From contig JAUSLV010000006.1 in NCBI GenBank assembly GCA_030645495.1, positions 186,001-250,000 on the forward strand: 64,000 nucleotides of DNA, given 5' to 3'. A program made the position numbers and the translations under genes. This DNA is from Actinomycetota bacterium. GTDB lineage: Bacteria; Actinomycetota; Acidimicrobiia; Acidimicrobiales; Ilumatobacteraceae. Every line of letters starts with the position of its first letter. Within the stretch, counting starts at the first letter, position 1. Below are positions 1-9,277 of the stretch, piece by piece. The notes under the pieces were generated by a model, which saw only the letters and a list, made by a program, of their open reading frames with translations, ran no database searches and was not told where the DNA came from.

Positions 1-441
1 GGCCTCCACCTCGCCACCACCAGGGTCGGCCACTTCCTCCCACGGCTCCAGGTTGCGACGCGCCAGATCGAGCGCACCCAACCGCTCGTGCAACGCGGCC
101 TCGCTGGGCGTGAGGCGCTCGGCCAGGAAGCCCAACGTGGCCGTGCGTTCTGCCACGTGCGGGTACTGGCGGCGCACCCATTCCACGTGCTCGGGCGCGA
201 GCCCGATCACCACATCCGCCTGATCGAGGTGCAGGCGCGTGGCCTGCTTGCTCTTGTGGCGAGGGAACGGCAACGCATGAGCGGACAGCGCGGCGCGGGT
301 GCGCCAGCTGATCGGCATGCCGTCGACCGTGAGCGTGCCCGCCGTCTCGATGTGCAGGTCGGGTCGCTTCTCGCCCAACGCCACGCCGGCCATCACCGAG
401 CGCGCGGCGTTGCCCGTGCACAGGAACAACACCGTCGTCAC
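1..441 (-). CDS. Low-molecular-weight protein tyrosine phosphatase family (3' end beyond window)
   Basis: The gene reads leftwards off the window edge; 147 codons are visible from a GTG start at 441, preceded by GAGGAG about 7 nt upstream. The N-terminus carries the CX5R(S) signature loop CTGNAARS at residues 8-15, which in LMW phosphatases and the related arsenate reductases holds the nucleophilic Cys and the phosphate-binding Arg. Near the visible end a DPGGG stretch matches the Asp-Pro general-acid loop. Cytoplasmic dephosphorylation of phosphotyrosine or arsenate reduction are both possible; the fragment does not decide. It lies 25 nt behind the quinone reductase gene and is probably co-transcribed with it. 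Confidence 0.75.
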   Translation of the reverse strand, partial: MTTVLFLCTGNAARSVMAGVALGEKRPDLHIETAGTLTVDGMPISWRTRAALSAHALPFPRHKSKQATRLHLDQADVVIGLAPEHVEWVRRQYPHVAERTATLGFLAERLTPSEAALHERLGALDLARRNLEPWEEVADPGGGEVEA

Positions 442-466
442 ACGCAACTCCTCACGACAGGCCACC

Positions 467-1438
467 TCACGCGGTGATCAGCACCTTGCCGGTGGCCTTG
501 CGGTCGGCCACGAAACGCAGTGCGGCACCGGCCTGTTCGAGCGGGTACTCGGCGGAGATGTGCGGGGCGATCTTGCCGGCGGCGAGCAGCTCGAGCAGCT
601 CGCGCTCATCGCGGGCCGCCGCCTCCGGGGCGTAATGGGCGAACGTGCGGATCTCGAAACCCTTGATGATCGGGCCCTTCAGCAGCACCAGGTTCAACGG
701 GATGCGCGGAATCTCACCCGATGCGAAGCCCACCGTCACGAACCTGCCGCCCCACTTGGTGGCCCGCAACGCGCGCTCGGCCAGCGGGCCACCCACCGGG
801 TCGATGATCACGTCGGCGCCGTCGGGCGCCACCTCGCGGATGCCGTCGCGCAGGTCGGTGGTGGTGTACTCGATCGTGTGCGCGGCGCCGCGCTCGCGAC
901 ACAGCGCCAGCTTCTCCGCGCTGGAGGCCCCGGCGATCACCACCGCCCCCAATGCGACCGCGAGTTCCACCGCGGCCAGGCCGACGCCGCCGGCCGCCCC
1001 GAGCACGACCACCTTGTCGCCCGGCTGCACCTCGGCCACCGAGCGCAGCGCGTGGTACGCCGTGGCGTGGGCCACCCAGAAGCCAGCGGCCGCATTCAGC
1101 GACACGCCATCGGGCACCTTGCGCACGGCCTCGGCCGGCGCGGTGACGTACTCGGCGAAGCCGCCGGCCATGGTGCTGCCGAACACCCGCTCGCCGACGG
1201 CGAAGCCCTGCACGCCTTCGCCGACTTCGGTGACGACACCGGCGAACTCGCTGCCGGGTGTGAACGGCAGTGGCATCGACACCTGGTACTGGTTCGCGCA
1301 GATCAACACGTCGGGGAAGTTCACCGCCGCGGCGGCGACCTGCACCTGCAGCTGCCCGGCCTTCGCAGCCCGCAGCGGCACGTCGCACACCACCAACGCC
1401 TCGGGCGGCCCGTACTCCTCACACACCACTGCGCGCAT
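467..1438 (-). CDS. NADPH:quinone oxidoreductase, zinc-independent MDR family
   Basis: A 323-residue medium-chain dehydrogenase/reductase of the quinone oxidoreductase type. The N-terminal GroES-like half has the NFPD motif (residues 40-43), and the Rossmann half begins with AAGGVG at 148-153, binding NADPH. The zinc-ligand pattern of alcohol dehydrogenases is absent, as expected for quinone or enoyl reductases. It probably reduces quinones or activated double bonds in the cytosol; the substrate cannot be read from sequence. Starts at ATG 1438 and is followed after 25 nt by the phosphatase gene. The divergent crotonase gene begins about 70 nt away. Confidence 0.88.
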   Translation of the reverse strand: MRAVVCEEYGPPEALVVCDVPLRAAKAGQLQVQVAAAAVNFPDVLICANQYQVSMPLPFTPGSEFAGVVTEVGEGVQGFAVGERVFGSTMAGGFAEYVTAPAEAVRKVPDGVSLNAAAGFWVAHATAYHALRSVAEVQPGDKVVVLGAAGGVGLAAVELAVALGAVVIAGASSAEKLALCRERGAAHTIEYTTTDLRDGIREVAPDGADVIIDPVGGPLAERALRATKWGGRFVTVGFASGEIPRIPLNLVLLKGPIIKGFEIRTFAHYAPEAAARDERELLELLAAGKIAPHISAEYPLEQAGAALRFVADRKATGKVLITA

Positions 1439-1507
1439 CAGCGTTCCCCGTGTCGTTCCCCGTCGTGGGTCGTGAGCCGACCCGCGCAGCTGCCAACATA
1501 GTTGACG

Positions 1508-2326
1508 ATGACGTCAACCGACTCGCCCACTGTCCTGTCCGAACTCGACGAGCACGGTGTGCTGTTGCTCACGCTCAACCGTCCCGAGCGCAACAACGGG
1601 TGGACGATCGAGATGGAGGAGGCCTACTTCGGCGCCCTCATCGCCGCGGCCAACGACCCGACCGTCAGGGTGATCGTGGTCACCGGCGCGGGCAGGGCGT
1701 TCTGCCCGGGCCTCGACATGATCGCCCTCGCCGAATCTGCCGCCACCGGCAAGCGCATCGGCAGTCGCCGCTACCCGATGGACCTCGCCCGCCGCGTGCA
1801 CAAGCCGATCATCGCCGCGATCAACGGCGCTGCCGCCGGCATCGGGTTCATCCAGGCCTGCTGCGCCGACATCCGCTTCGCCGCCAGCACCGCCAAGTTC
1901 ACCAGTTCGTTCGCCCGCCGCGGCCTGCCCGCGGAGCACGGCATCACGTGGGTGGTCGAGCGCATCGTGGGTTACGCGAACGCGGCCGACCTGATGCTGT
2001 CGGCTCGTGTCGTGATGGCCGACGAGGCCTTGGCGATGGGGCTGGTGAACCGCGTGCTGCCGCCCGACGAGTTGCTGCCCGCCGCACTCGCCTATGCGCG
2101 CGACGTCGCCCACAACTGCGCGCCGATCTCTCTGGCGCACATCAAGAGCCAGTTGCTCGACGACCTCGAGCGCAGCAGCGACGAGGCACGCCTGCAGGGC
2201 CTGGTGTTGATGGCCGACCACAGTGGCACCGCCGACTTCAACGAAGGTGTGAAGAGTTTCCAGGAGAGGCGGCCGCCGAACTTCAGCGGCTACGACGCCG
2301 AGCTGCGGGTGATGCGGGGCGTCTGA
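1508..2326 (+). CDS. Enoyl-CoA hydratase/isomerase (crotonase) family protein
   Basis: Crotonase fold, about 272 residues from ATG 1508; an in-frame TTG six bases upstream is an alternative start, and neither has a clear ribosome site. The oxyanion-hole segments are visible: AFCPGLDM and NGAAAGIG. In the segment that normally carries the two catalytic glutamates, the first position (FGxPE in classical hydratases) reads SFARRG, while a Glu-His follows in PAEHG. This variant is common in actinobacterial paralogues, so hydratase activity is not certain; isomerase or thioesterase-like activity is possible. Probably acts on acyl-CoA in fatty-acid or sterol-type degradation. Confidence 0.85.
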   Translation: MTSTDSPTVLSELDEHGVLLLTLNRPERNNGWTIEMEEAYFGALIAAANDPTVRVIVVTGAGRAFCPGLDMIALAESAATGKRIGSRRYPMDLARRVHKPIIAAINGAAAGIGFIQACCADIRFAASTAKFTSSFARRGLPAEHGITWVVERIVGYANAADLMLSARVVMADEALAMGLVNRVLPPDELLPAALAYARDVAHNCAPISLAHIKSQLLDDLERSSDEARLQGLVLMADHSGTADFNEGVKSFQERRPPNFSGYDAELRVMRGV

Positions 2327-2373
2327 CCCGGAATCTTGGCGGCCACCCACGCTCCGTGCGATTCGGTGGCACG

Positions 2374-3447
2374 ATGGACGTTGTGGATGAGTGTCGCACC
2401 GTCGCTGGGCCGCTCCCTGGTGACCCCAAACTGCGTGTCGACCTCATGCGCCGCTTTGCTGTCGTGATGTTCCTGGTGGGAGGCGCCGCCAGCGCCTCCG
2501 GGTTCGTGATCACTGCCGAGACCGACGACGCGCGAACCACGCAGGCGATCGCCGCAGCGGTGTTCGTCGCGTGCGGGCTGATCCTGCTGGTCATCCGCAC
2601 CCGGCGATGGATGATCCTCACCAGCATTGTCATCAGCATCGCCAACGTCGGCGGGCTGATCGCCGGCTCCGAACCGCTGGGCATTGCCCCGATGGGCTAC
2701 CTGTGGCCGATCGCGTTCACCGCATTCTTCTTCCCTCGCCGGATCGTGATCGTGATGTGCGCCCTCTCCACCGCAAGCCTCAGTGTCGCGCTGGCACTGA
2801 ACGATCACCACGACCTCAAACTCGATTCGTTCGTGGGGTCCACCGCCAGTGTCTGGGTGGTTGCCGGATTGATGGTGTCGATGAACCGTCGCGAAGACCG
2901 GCTACGCGCCGAATTGGAGCTGAGCGCCGACACCGACCCGCTGACCACGCTGCTGAATCGCCGCGGCTTCGCCCCCCAGGTCGACCGGATGATCGCGCTC
3001 GAGCGGGCGAACGACGAGGTGTTGTCCTTCGTGATGTTCGACCTCGACCAGTTCAAGCAGTTCAACGACGAGCACGGCCACCTCGTCGGCGACGATGCAC
3101 TGCGCCGCCTCGCCGGCATCCTGCGCCGCCAATCCGGCCGCACCGATGCGATCTGCCGGTTCGGTGGCGAAGAGTTCGCCGTGGCCATGCCCGGCGCAAC
3201 CGTCCGCCAGGCGCTGGCCTACGCCCAACGTGTGGCCACCGGGTTGCACCGAGAGGGCGAACCCCACTGGCACCTCACGATCAGCGCCGGCATCTCGGTG
3301 CTCGCTCCCGACGACACCGTCACGTCGCTCACCTCGCGCGCCGACACCGCGCTGTACGCAGCCAAGAACGCCGGACGCGACCGAGCGGCGTGGTACCACG
3401 GCGTGATGGAAGTGGCGCCGCCGTTCTGCGCGGCGTCGGGCGACTGA
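2374..3447 (+). CDS. Membrane-bound diguanylate cyclase (GGDEF domain)
   Basis: A 357-residue protein from ATG 2374 (in-frame ATG at 2446 is an alternative). Six hydrophobic segments lie between about residues 27 and 170, followed by a C-terminal GGDEF domain from about 180. The active-site loop is GGEEF at 264-268, the functional form that condenses two GTP into cyclic di-GMP. The inhibitory I-site RxxD, expected five residues upstream, reads GRTD, so its Arg is missing and product inhibition may be weak. No EAL domain is present. The membrane part has no recognisable sensor fold. Stands alone between crotonase and an MFS gene on the same strand. Confidence 0.87.
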   Translation: MDVVDECRTVAGPLPGDPKLRVDLMRRFAVVMFLVGGAASASGFVITAETDDARTTQAIAAAVFVACGLILLVIRTRRWMILTSIVISIANVGGLIAGSEPLGIAPMGYLWPIAFTAFFFPRRIVIVMCALSTASLSVALALNDHHDLKLDSFVGSTASVWVVAGLMVSMNRREDRLRAELELSADTDPLTTLLNRRGFAPQVDRMIALERANDEVLSFVMFDLDQFKQFNDEHGHLVGDDALRRLAGILRRQSGRTDAICRFGGEEFAVAMPGATVRQALAYAQRVATGLHREGEPHWHLTISAGISVLAPDDTVTSLTSRADTALYAAKNAGRDRAAWYHGVMEVAPPFCAASGD

Positions 3448-3507
3448 GGCTCAGCCGGGTCGTTGAACCTGCCGAGTTCGCCGGAAGTCGCCATACGATG
3501 ACAACCG

Positions 3508-4917
3508 ATGCCGCGCCAGCACCAGCCACCCAGCACCGGTGCGGTGATCTTCGTGCTCGCCTACTGCGGCGGGCTCGTGTCGGTGACCGGCTCGTTCGCG
3601 CTGCCGCTGCTGCACGACCTGCCCGACCTGCTGAACGCGTCGATCAGCGACGTCAGCTGGGTGTCCACCTCGGCGCTGCTGTCGGGAGCCGTCTCCACGC
3701 CCGTGCTCGGCCGCATCGGCGACATGTACGGCAAGCGCAAGGTGATGCAGCTCAATCTGTTGCTGCTGACAGTGGGTTCGGTGGTGTGCGCGCTCTCCAC
3801 CTCGGTGTGGGTGCTGGTGGCCGGGCGCACGGTGCAAGGCATGAGCCTCGCGGTGCTCCCGATCGCGATGGCGCTCGCCAAGGATCTGCTGCCACCCGCC
3901 AAGCTGAACAGCGGCATCGCCTTGGTGAGCGCGATGTTGGGAATCGGCGGCGGCCTGGCGCTGCCGTTGGCCGGCGTGATGCTCGATGTGTGGGGTTGGC
4001 ACAGCGCGTTCTGGCTGTCGGCGCTGCTGGCAGTGTTCGGGATGGTGGTGACCGCGAAGGTGATCCCTCCGGTCGCTCCTGGTGAGCGCGAACCGTTCGA
4101 CGTGACCGGTGCGGTGCTGCTGTCGGTGATCCTGGTGGCGCTACTGCTGCCGCTGTCGAAGTCGTCGTCGTGGGGCTTCCTCCAACCCAAGCCGCTGGCC
4201 TGCTACGCGATCGGCAGCCTCGGCCTGCTCGCCTGGTTCCGGTACGAGCAGCACCCAGCCGTACCGCTGGTGAACCTGCACCTCATGCGCCAGCGACCAT
4301 TGCTGCTCACCAACATCGCCGGAGTGCTGTTGGGCTTCGGCATGTTCGGCAACAGCTTCATCACGCTGTTCTTGTTGCAGGCACCCAAGGAGGTGTCGCA
4401 CGGGTTCGACATGAGCGTGATGGGTGCCGGCTTGGTGATGCTGCCGGCGGCGCTGGCGATGATGTTCATGGCCCCCGTGTCGGCACGCCTCACCAACCGC
4501 TACGGCGCCCGGCTGACCCTGTGGACCGGTGCCGCGGCGATCGGCATCACGTTCGTCACCCGTCCGTTTCTCGTCGGGTCGCCGTTCCTCGTGGGTCTCG
4601 GCGCAGCGTTGGTGAGCTGTGGCATCGGAATTTCCTACGGCGCGATGCCGGCCGTCGTGATGTCGTACGTGCCGATCAGCGAGAACAGTTCGGCCAACGC
4701 GATCGGCACGCTGGGCAGATCACTCGGTGCCTCGATCAACAGCGCGGCGTTCGCAGCACTACTCAGCTCGCTGACGGTGCTGCACCAGGGCGACGACGTT
4801 GCCAAGCTGATCGCGTTCCAGATCGCGTTCGGCCTTTCCGCCGTGGCCGCGCTCGTCGCAGCCGGCCTGGCGTACGCCCTGCCTCAGCACGCAGCGCCGA
4901 CGTTCACGAACGACTGA
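3508..4917 (+). CDS. MFS transporter, drug:H+ antiporter type
   Basis: A 469-residue integral membrane protein with about 12-14 hydrophobic helices. The loop between helices 2 and 3 reads GRIGDMYGKRK, the MFS motif A, and a GGGLALPLAGVMLD-like motif C follows in helix 5, pointing to a proton-driven exporter of the DHA2 (EmrB/QacA) type. The substrate is unknown. Starts at ATG 3508. Its 3' end overlaps the convergent amidohydrolase gene by 14 nt. Confidence 0.87.
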   Translation: MPRQHQPPSTGAVIFVLAYCGGLVSVTGSFALPLLHDLPDLLNASISDVSWVSTSALLSGAVSTPVLGRIGDMYGKRKVMQLNLLLLTVGSVVCALSTSVWVLVAGRTVQGMSLAVLPIAMALAKDLLPPAKLNSGIALVSAMLGIGGGLALPLAGVMLDVWGWHSAFWLSALLAVFGMVVTAKVIPPVAPGEREPFDVTGAVLLSVILVALLLPLSKSSSWGFLQPKPLACYAIGSLGLLAWFRYEQHPAVPLVNLHLMRQRPLLLTNIAGVLLGFGMFGNSFITLFLLQAPKEVSHGFDMSVMGAGLVMLPAALAMMFMAPVSARLTNRYGARLTLWTGAAAIGITFVTRPFLVGSPFLVGLGAALVSCGIGISYGAMPAVVMSYVPISENSSANAIGTLGRSLGASINSAAFAALLSSLTVLHQGDDVAKLIAFQIAFGLSAVAALVAAGLAYALPQHAAPTFTND

Positions 4918-6280
4918 ACACCACGTTCCCACCCACGATCGTGGCGCACACGGCCAGCGCGTCGGGGGTCGCCAACATCTCGGTGAGTGGGCGGTCCAGC
5001 AGGCACAGGTCGGCCGGGGCGCCCACCACCACTTCGCGGGGCCGCGTCGGTTGTGCTGCCGACCCGTGCAGCCGGGCCAGCGCGTCGGTTGCCGACAACG
5101 CTTCGTGCGCGCCGAGCACCTGCCCGGCTGCAGTGCGCCGCTGTGCGGCCGCACGGATCATCGCCCACGGGTCGGCCGAACCGTACGGGGCGTCGCTGCC
5201 GAATGCCACCCCGACACCCGCATCCACGAGCGAGCCACACCGCCACAGGTGCGGCCGGTCGGCCAGGTCGACGTCGGTGAGGTACTGATCGCCGCGCTCG
5301 TGCACGAACGACGGCTGGGTGACGACGGTGAGCCCCAGCCCGGCGAGATCGGCGAACAACTCCGGTGGCACCACCGCCCCGTGCTCGACACGGTCGCCAC
5401 GTACGGCTCCTACCTCCTGCCATGCCACCAGCGCCAGCACGAGAGCCTCACGGGTGACGCAGTGGACGGCCACCGCGCGGCCGAGCCGGCGCGCCGCCTG
5501 GAACCGCGCGATGAGATCGTCGAGCGACGGCAATTCGTGATCACCCACCACCACCTTCACCGGCCCACGCGCCAATTGCGGCGTCTGTGTCGCGGGCAGA
5601 TCTGCGCTCCCCGTGATGGTGACCGCGACGCGGAGGTCGCCGTTGGCGACGGCAGCGCCGAGCAGGGCAACTTCTGCCGGGTCGGAGGTGGGCGTGAGGT
5701 CGGTGACGCCAGTGACGCCGTACCCGGCCAAGCGGCGGCCGACGGCAGCGAGGTCGAGCGGATGGTGCGGCATCCGCTCGCGCAGCCAGCCGTCGGCACG
5801 TAGGAACCTGCCGTCATGATCGGCCGAGGCGCCAACCGCCGCCAGCGCCGCCGAGTTGAGCACCCACATCGCGCCCGAGCGGTGCTGCACGCGCACCGGG
5901 CAGTCAGCCACGAACCCGTCGAGCACGTGCCGATCGAGTTCGCCGGCCACCGACTCGTGGTAGCCGATGGCCCGCACCCATTCGCCACGGGTGGCCTCGC
6001 CTGCCGCAGCGTGCAGCCGGGCAGCGAGCGCGTCGCTGTCGGCCACGTCGACGGGACCCACCGCCACCGAGCCCACCGCGGCGGCCATCGCCAACAGGTG
6101 CAGATGGTGATCGTGCAGGCCGGGCAGCAGCGCCCCACCCGCGGCAGGTACCACGAGGTCGTCGCCGCTGGGGCGAGCGCCACCCGTCGGCACGATCGCG
6201 GCCAGCGACCCGCCGGCAATCACCACGTCGACGCGCTGCCCGCGCAGCTCGGCGTCGACCACCACCAACCGGGGAGTCAC
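4904..6280 (-). CDS. Amidohydrolase family protein (YtcJ-like)
   Basis: A 458-residue metal-dependent hydrolase with the HDHHLHL metal-binding segment (residues 56-62), a downstream EHGAVV and the late GSDAP aspartate motif, all typical of the amidohydrolase superfamily. N- and C-terminal beta strands form the usual composite sandwich domain (VGAPADLCLLD near the end). Substrate is not inferable; family members act on N-acyl amino acids, amides or ring structures. GTG start at 6280 overlaps the stop of the upstream CoA-transferase gene by 4 nt (GTGA), implying translational coupling and a shared pathway. Confidence 0.84.
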   Translation of the reverse strand: MTPRLVVVDAELRGQRVDVVIAGGSLAAIVPTGGARPSGDDLVVPAAGGALLPGLHDHHLHLLAMAAAVGSVAVGPVDVADSDALAARLHAAAGEATRGEWVRAIGYHESVAGELDRHVLDGFVADCPVRVQHRSGAMWVLNSAALAAVGASADHDGRFLRADGWLRERMPHHPLDLAAVGRRLAGYGVTGVTDLTPTSDPAEVALLGAAVANGDLRVAVTITGSADLPATQTPQLARGPVKVVVGDHELPSLDDLIARFQAARRLGRAVAVHCVTREALVLALVAWQEVGAVRGDRVEHGAVVPPELFADLAGLGLTVVTQPSFVHERGDQYLTDVDLADRPHLWRCGSLVDAGVGVAFGSDAPYGSADPWAMIRAAAQRRTAAGQVLGAHEALSATDALARLHGSAAQPTRPREVVVGAPADLCLLDRPLTEMLATPDALAVCATIVGGNVVFSRS

Positions 6281-7614
6281 CGCGCACCGATCACTGATGC
6301 GGTGTGCTGGCCAAGCATGGCTGCCCGGCCTGGCCGCTGGCGCGCTCGCGGCGATGCCACGGCCTCGAACTCTGTGGCGACGATCGGGTCGTGCGCGGCC
6401 ACGCCAGCGGCGAGGTGCGCGGCAGTGCCGGCCAGCGACAGATCGAAATGCCCCGCCACACCATCTGCGATCGCAGCGACCACCACCGTCGCGGCGAGCA
6501 GGCCGGTGGACGGGTCGGCGATCGCATCGGCGCAGAACACCGGGCCCCGGTCATCAACGGCCACCAGGCCCCCGGCAGCGGCCGCGTCATCACCGAAGGC
6601 CACCCGCTGGGCCATTTCGTCACGGCGGCCATGCCCGGTGATCGACACCCACCGGCCGCGCCAACCGAGCGCGTGCATCGCCGCGAACGAGGCGTCCATG
6701 GCTGCCAGGGCCCGTGGGCGGCTGGCCTCGATCACGATGTCGGCCCGCAGCATCAGGTCGCGTAGCTGCTGTTGCCCGGCGGCCGAGCGCAGGTCGAGCG
6801 CCACGCTCTCGTGCCCGGCGTGCAACAGGTCGTAGAACGCTGCCGGGCCGCGGCGGGCGCCATCGGGCCGCCCAGTGCTCTCCACCTTGACGACACGGGC
6901 ACCGCCGAGGCCCAACAGGTGCGCACACAGCGGGCCGGCCCACAGGCTGGAGAGGTCGACGACCAGCGATTCGTGCAGCGGGCGCGAGGCGGAGCGCTGC
7001 ACACGCTCCGCCACCACCAACGGGGTGTCTGCCCGGCGTTCGCCCACCGCCGCGCACGGCAGCCCCAGCAGGATCGCTTGCTGCACGAGTGCGTCCACCG
7101 CCCCGCTGGCCACGGCCGCCTCGATCGCGGCCCACTCGCCGGCGCCCAGCGGCACCGAGCTGTGCAGGCCCAGTGGTCGGCCCAGCCAGGCATCCACCAG
7201 CCCCACGTCGTCCTCACGCGCGAGCGACACCGCCACCACGCCATCCGTCGCGGGCAACAGCCGACAGGCCCCGCCGCAGCTCGTGGCCCCCTGCCGCTGC
7301 AGCCCGCTGAGCGCGGCCCGCTCGCCGAGCAAGGCCGCACCGTCCACCCGGATCGCGTGTGGCGAGCCCGCGGTCGCTGCTGCGAGCTCGTCGGCCCACT
7401 GGTCGAGCGCGAGCGCCACCCGCGCCGGCCCGGCGTGTGGTGCACCGTCGGGCCGACCGGTGAGGGCCATCGCTCCACTCGCCGCCCAGCGACCGAGTGC
7501 CAGCACCGGGTCGCCCGCCATCGCTGTAGCCAGCCGCTCGGCTGCCTGCGACGCCCCTGCCCACTCCACTCGGCCATCGTACGGTCCGACCACAGCGGCG
7601 ACGGCCGACCTCAC
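6277..7614 (-). CDS. Class III CoA-transferase (CaiB/BaiF family)
   Basis: A 445-residue protein whose second half carries the family hallmark: a DLSSLWAGPLCAHLLG segment followed by VVKVES and SVALDLRS, the CoA-binding Rossmann-like fold of CaiB/BaiF transferases. A DPSTG motif about residue 370 may hold the Asp that forms the acyl-CoA anhydride. The N-terminal half looks like a diverged second copy of the family. It would move CoA between carboxylic acids in the cytosol; substrate unknown. Starts with GTG at 7614 and overlaps the amidohydrolase start by 4 nt. Confidence 0.83.
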   Translation of the reverse strand: MRSAVAAVVGPYDGRVEWAGASQAAERLATAMAGDPVLALGRWAASGAMALTGRPDGAPHAGPARVALALDQWADELAAATAGSPHAIRVDGAALLGERAALSGLQRQGATSCGGACRLLPATDGVVAVSLAREDDVGLVDAWLGRPLGLHSSVPLGAGEWAAIEAAVASGAVDALVQQAILLGLPCAAVGERRADTPLVVAERVQRSASRPLHESLVVDLSSLWAGPLCAHLLGLGGARVVKVESTGRPDGARRGPAAFYDLLHAGHESVALDLRSAAGQQQLRDLMLRADIVIEASRPRALAAMDASFAAMHALGWRGRWVSITGHGRRDEMAQRVAFGDDAAAAGGLVAVDDRGPVFCADAIADPSTGLLAATVVVAAIADGVAGHFDLSLAGTAAHLAAGVAAHDPIVATEFEAVASPRARQRPGRAAMLGQHTASVIGAR

Positions 7615-7647
7615 AGTTCGCTCATGATCAGCTGCGACAATGTGGGC

Positions 7648-8631
7648 ATGCGATCACTGCCCCTTGCCGCGTTCACCGTCACGTTGCTGCTCGCCGGGTG
7701 CTCCTCGGACGATCCCTTGGCAGAAACGACCGACACGAACACGATCGAGACCACCACCACCTCAGCGACGGTCGAGACATCGCCATCCACCGCACCGGTG
7801 GACGCCGTGGAGGGTCGCTACTTCGAACATGTCTTCAGCGACGTCACCGTCAGCACGGACGAGGTGTACGCCACGGCACCCGACCTCGTCTCGGGTGCCG
7901 ACGTGACGCTGCACCTCGACGTCTACCAACCTGTTGACGACACGCTCGCCTCACGCCCCACGATCGTGTGGGTGCACGGGGGCGGGTTCAAGGCGGGCAG
8001 CAAGGAGATCCTGCGCGAGGTCGCCACCGAGTGGGCCCGCCGCGGGTACGTCACGGTCTCGGTGGAGTACCGACTCGATCGGGGCAACCGGTGCCAGGAC
8101 GTGCAGGATCTGAAGATCGCCGACGGCGAGGTGGAAGTGGAGCGGCTTCGCTGCGCGGCGGCGATCGATGCCGCGCAGCACGACACGCAGGCGGCGATCC
8201 GTTGGCTGCGCGCAAACGCCTCCGAGTTCGGCATCGACGCCGAGCGCATCGCGATCGGCGGGTTCTCGGCGGGTGCCGTCACCGCAGTCAACGTGGCGAC
8301 CCAGGCAGATGATCCCGGTGACGTGGGCGAGCACCTCGACCAGCCGTCCGACGTGTCGGCTGCGCTCGTAGCGTCGGGTTGCAGCTTCATGCCCGAGGAG
8401 ATCACGGCCGGCGACGCGCCCATGTACCTGCTCGCATCCGAGAACGACCAGGCTGTGCCCTTCACCTGCACGCAGGCGACCGAGGGCCTCGCGCTCGCTC
8501 AGGGCATCATCGTCGAGACCAGCTACCACCTGGGCGAGGGCACCCACGCCAAGGCCCTGTACGGCAAGTACCAGGCCGAGGTGGACCCCGAGTGGGCCGA
8601 GTTCCTCGTGATCCACCTCGGCCTCAGCTGA
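7648..8631 (+). CDS. Alpha/beta-hydrolase lipoprotein (esterase/lipase-like)
   Basis: A 327-residue predicted lipoprotein: signal peptide with lipobox LLAGC at about residues 18-22, then a Thr/Ser-rich linker, then an alpha/beta-hydrolase domain. The oxyanion HGGGF motif and the nucleophile elbow GFSAG are clear; Asp in ENDQAV and His in GTHAK complete a plausible triad. The overall layout resembles carboxylesterases of the BD-FAE/Aes group. It would hydrolyse esters at the outer face of the membrane. An ATG 24 nt upstream (7624) is in frame, but the signal peptide fits the start at 7648 better. Confidence 0.82.
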   Translation: MRSLPLAAFTVTLLLAGCSSDDPLAETTDTNTIETTTTSATVETSPSTAPVDAVEGRYFEHVFSDVTVSTDEVYATAPDLVSGADVTLHLDVYQPVDDTLASRPTIVWVHGGGFKAGSKEILREVATEWARRGYVTVSVEYRLDRGNRCQDVQDLKIADGEVEVERLRCAAAIDAAQHDTQAAIRWLRANASEFGIDAERIAIGGFSAGAVTAVNVATQADDPGDVGEHLDQPSDVSAALVASGCSFMPEEITAGDAPMYLLASENDQAVPFTCTQATEGLALAQGIIVETSYHLGEGTHAKALYGKYQAEVDPEWAEFLVIHLGLS

Positions 8632-8663
8632 ACCGGAGGTCGCCCGATACCGTTCTGGCCCTC

Positions 8664-9266
8664 ATGACCCGTGCCACCCGCCTCAACCGGTTGTTCGTCT
8701 CCTGGGTCGGTGTCGGGATCGGCGTGCCGCTGCTGGTGCGCGCCGAACTCGGTGTGGCACCGTTCGACGTACTGAACACCGGCCTCAACCACCGCACCGG
8801 CTGGTCGTTCGGGTTGTGCTTCATCGTCATGTCGGCGCTGTTCTTCGGCACCGGCTACCTGTTGGGGGCCAAGCTGGGTTGGGCGTGCCTGGGCGGCACC
8901 CTCACCATCGGGCTGCTCGTGAACCGCGTCCTCACGCTGGTGCCCGAGCAGCGCGCGTTGGTGCCGCGGTCGGCCTATCTCCTCGCCGGAATCCTGATCA
9001 TCGCCGCCGCGATCTGCCTCGTGGTGAGCACCGATCTCGGCCCGGGGCCGACAGAGGTGGTGATGCTCGGCCTGATCAACCGAGGGATGGGCGTCATTCC
9101 CGCCCGCTGGATCAGCGACGGCACACCGCTGGTCGTGGGCGCAGCGATGGGCGGCTCGATCGGCGTGGGCACCGTCGCGTTCGCGTTCGGGATGGGGCCG
9201 ATGGTGAAGTTCGGCCTGCGGCGATTGGGCTATCGGCCCCATGTCGCGGCGCCACACGCCGGATAG
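8664..9266 (+). CDS. YczE/YitT-like integral membrane protein
   Basis: A 200-residue protein with five or so hydrophobic segments. The N-terminal pattern (GIGVPLLVRAELGVAPFDVL followed by TGWSFG) and its partial repeat in the second half (STDLGPGPTEVV, then RWISDG) match the YczE/YyaS/YitT family. These proteins have no firmly established function; transporter-like roles have been suggested. Follows the esterase gene by 32 nt on the same strand. Confidence 0.75.
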   Translation: MTRATRLNRLFVSWVGVGIGVPLLVRAELGVAPFDVLNTGLNHRTGWSFGLCFIVMSALFFGTGYLLGAKLGWACLGGTLTIGLLVNRVLTLVPEQRALVPRSAYLLAGILIIAAAICLVVSTDLGPGPTEVVMLGLINRGMGVIPARWISDGTPLVVGAAMGGSIGVGTVAFAFGMGPMVKFGLRRLGYRPHVAAPHAG

Positions 9267-9277
9267 GGTCGGCCGTG

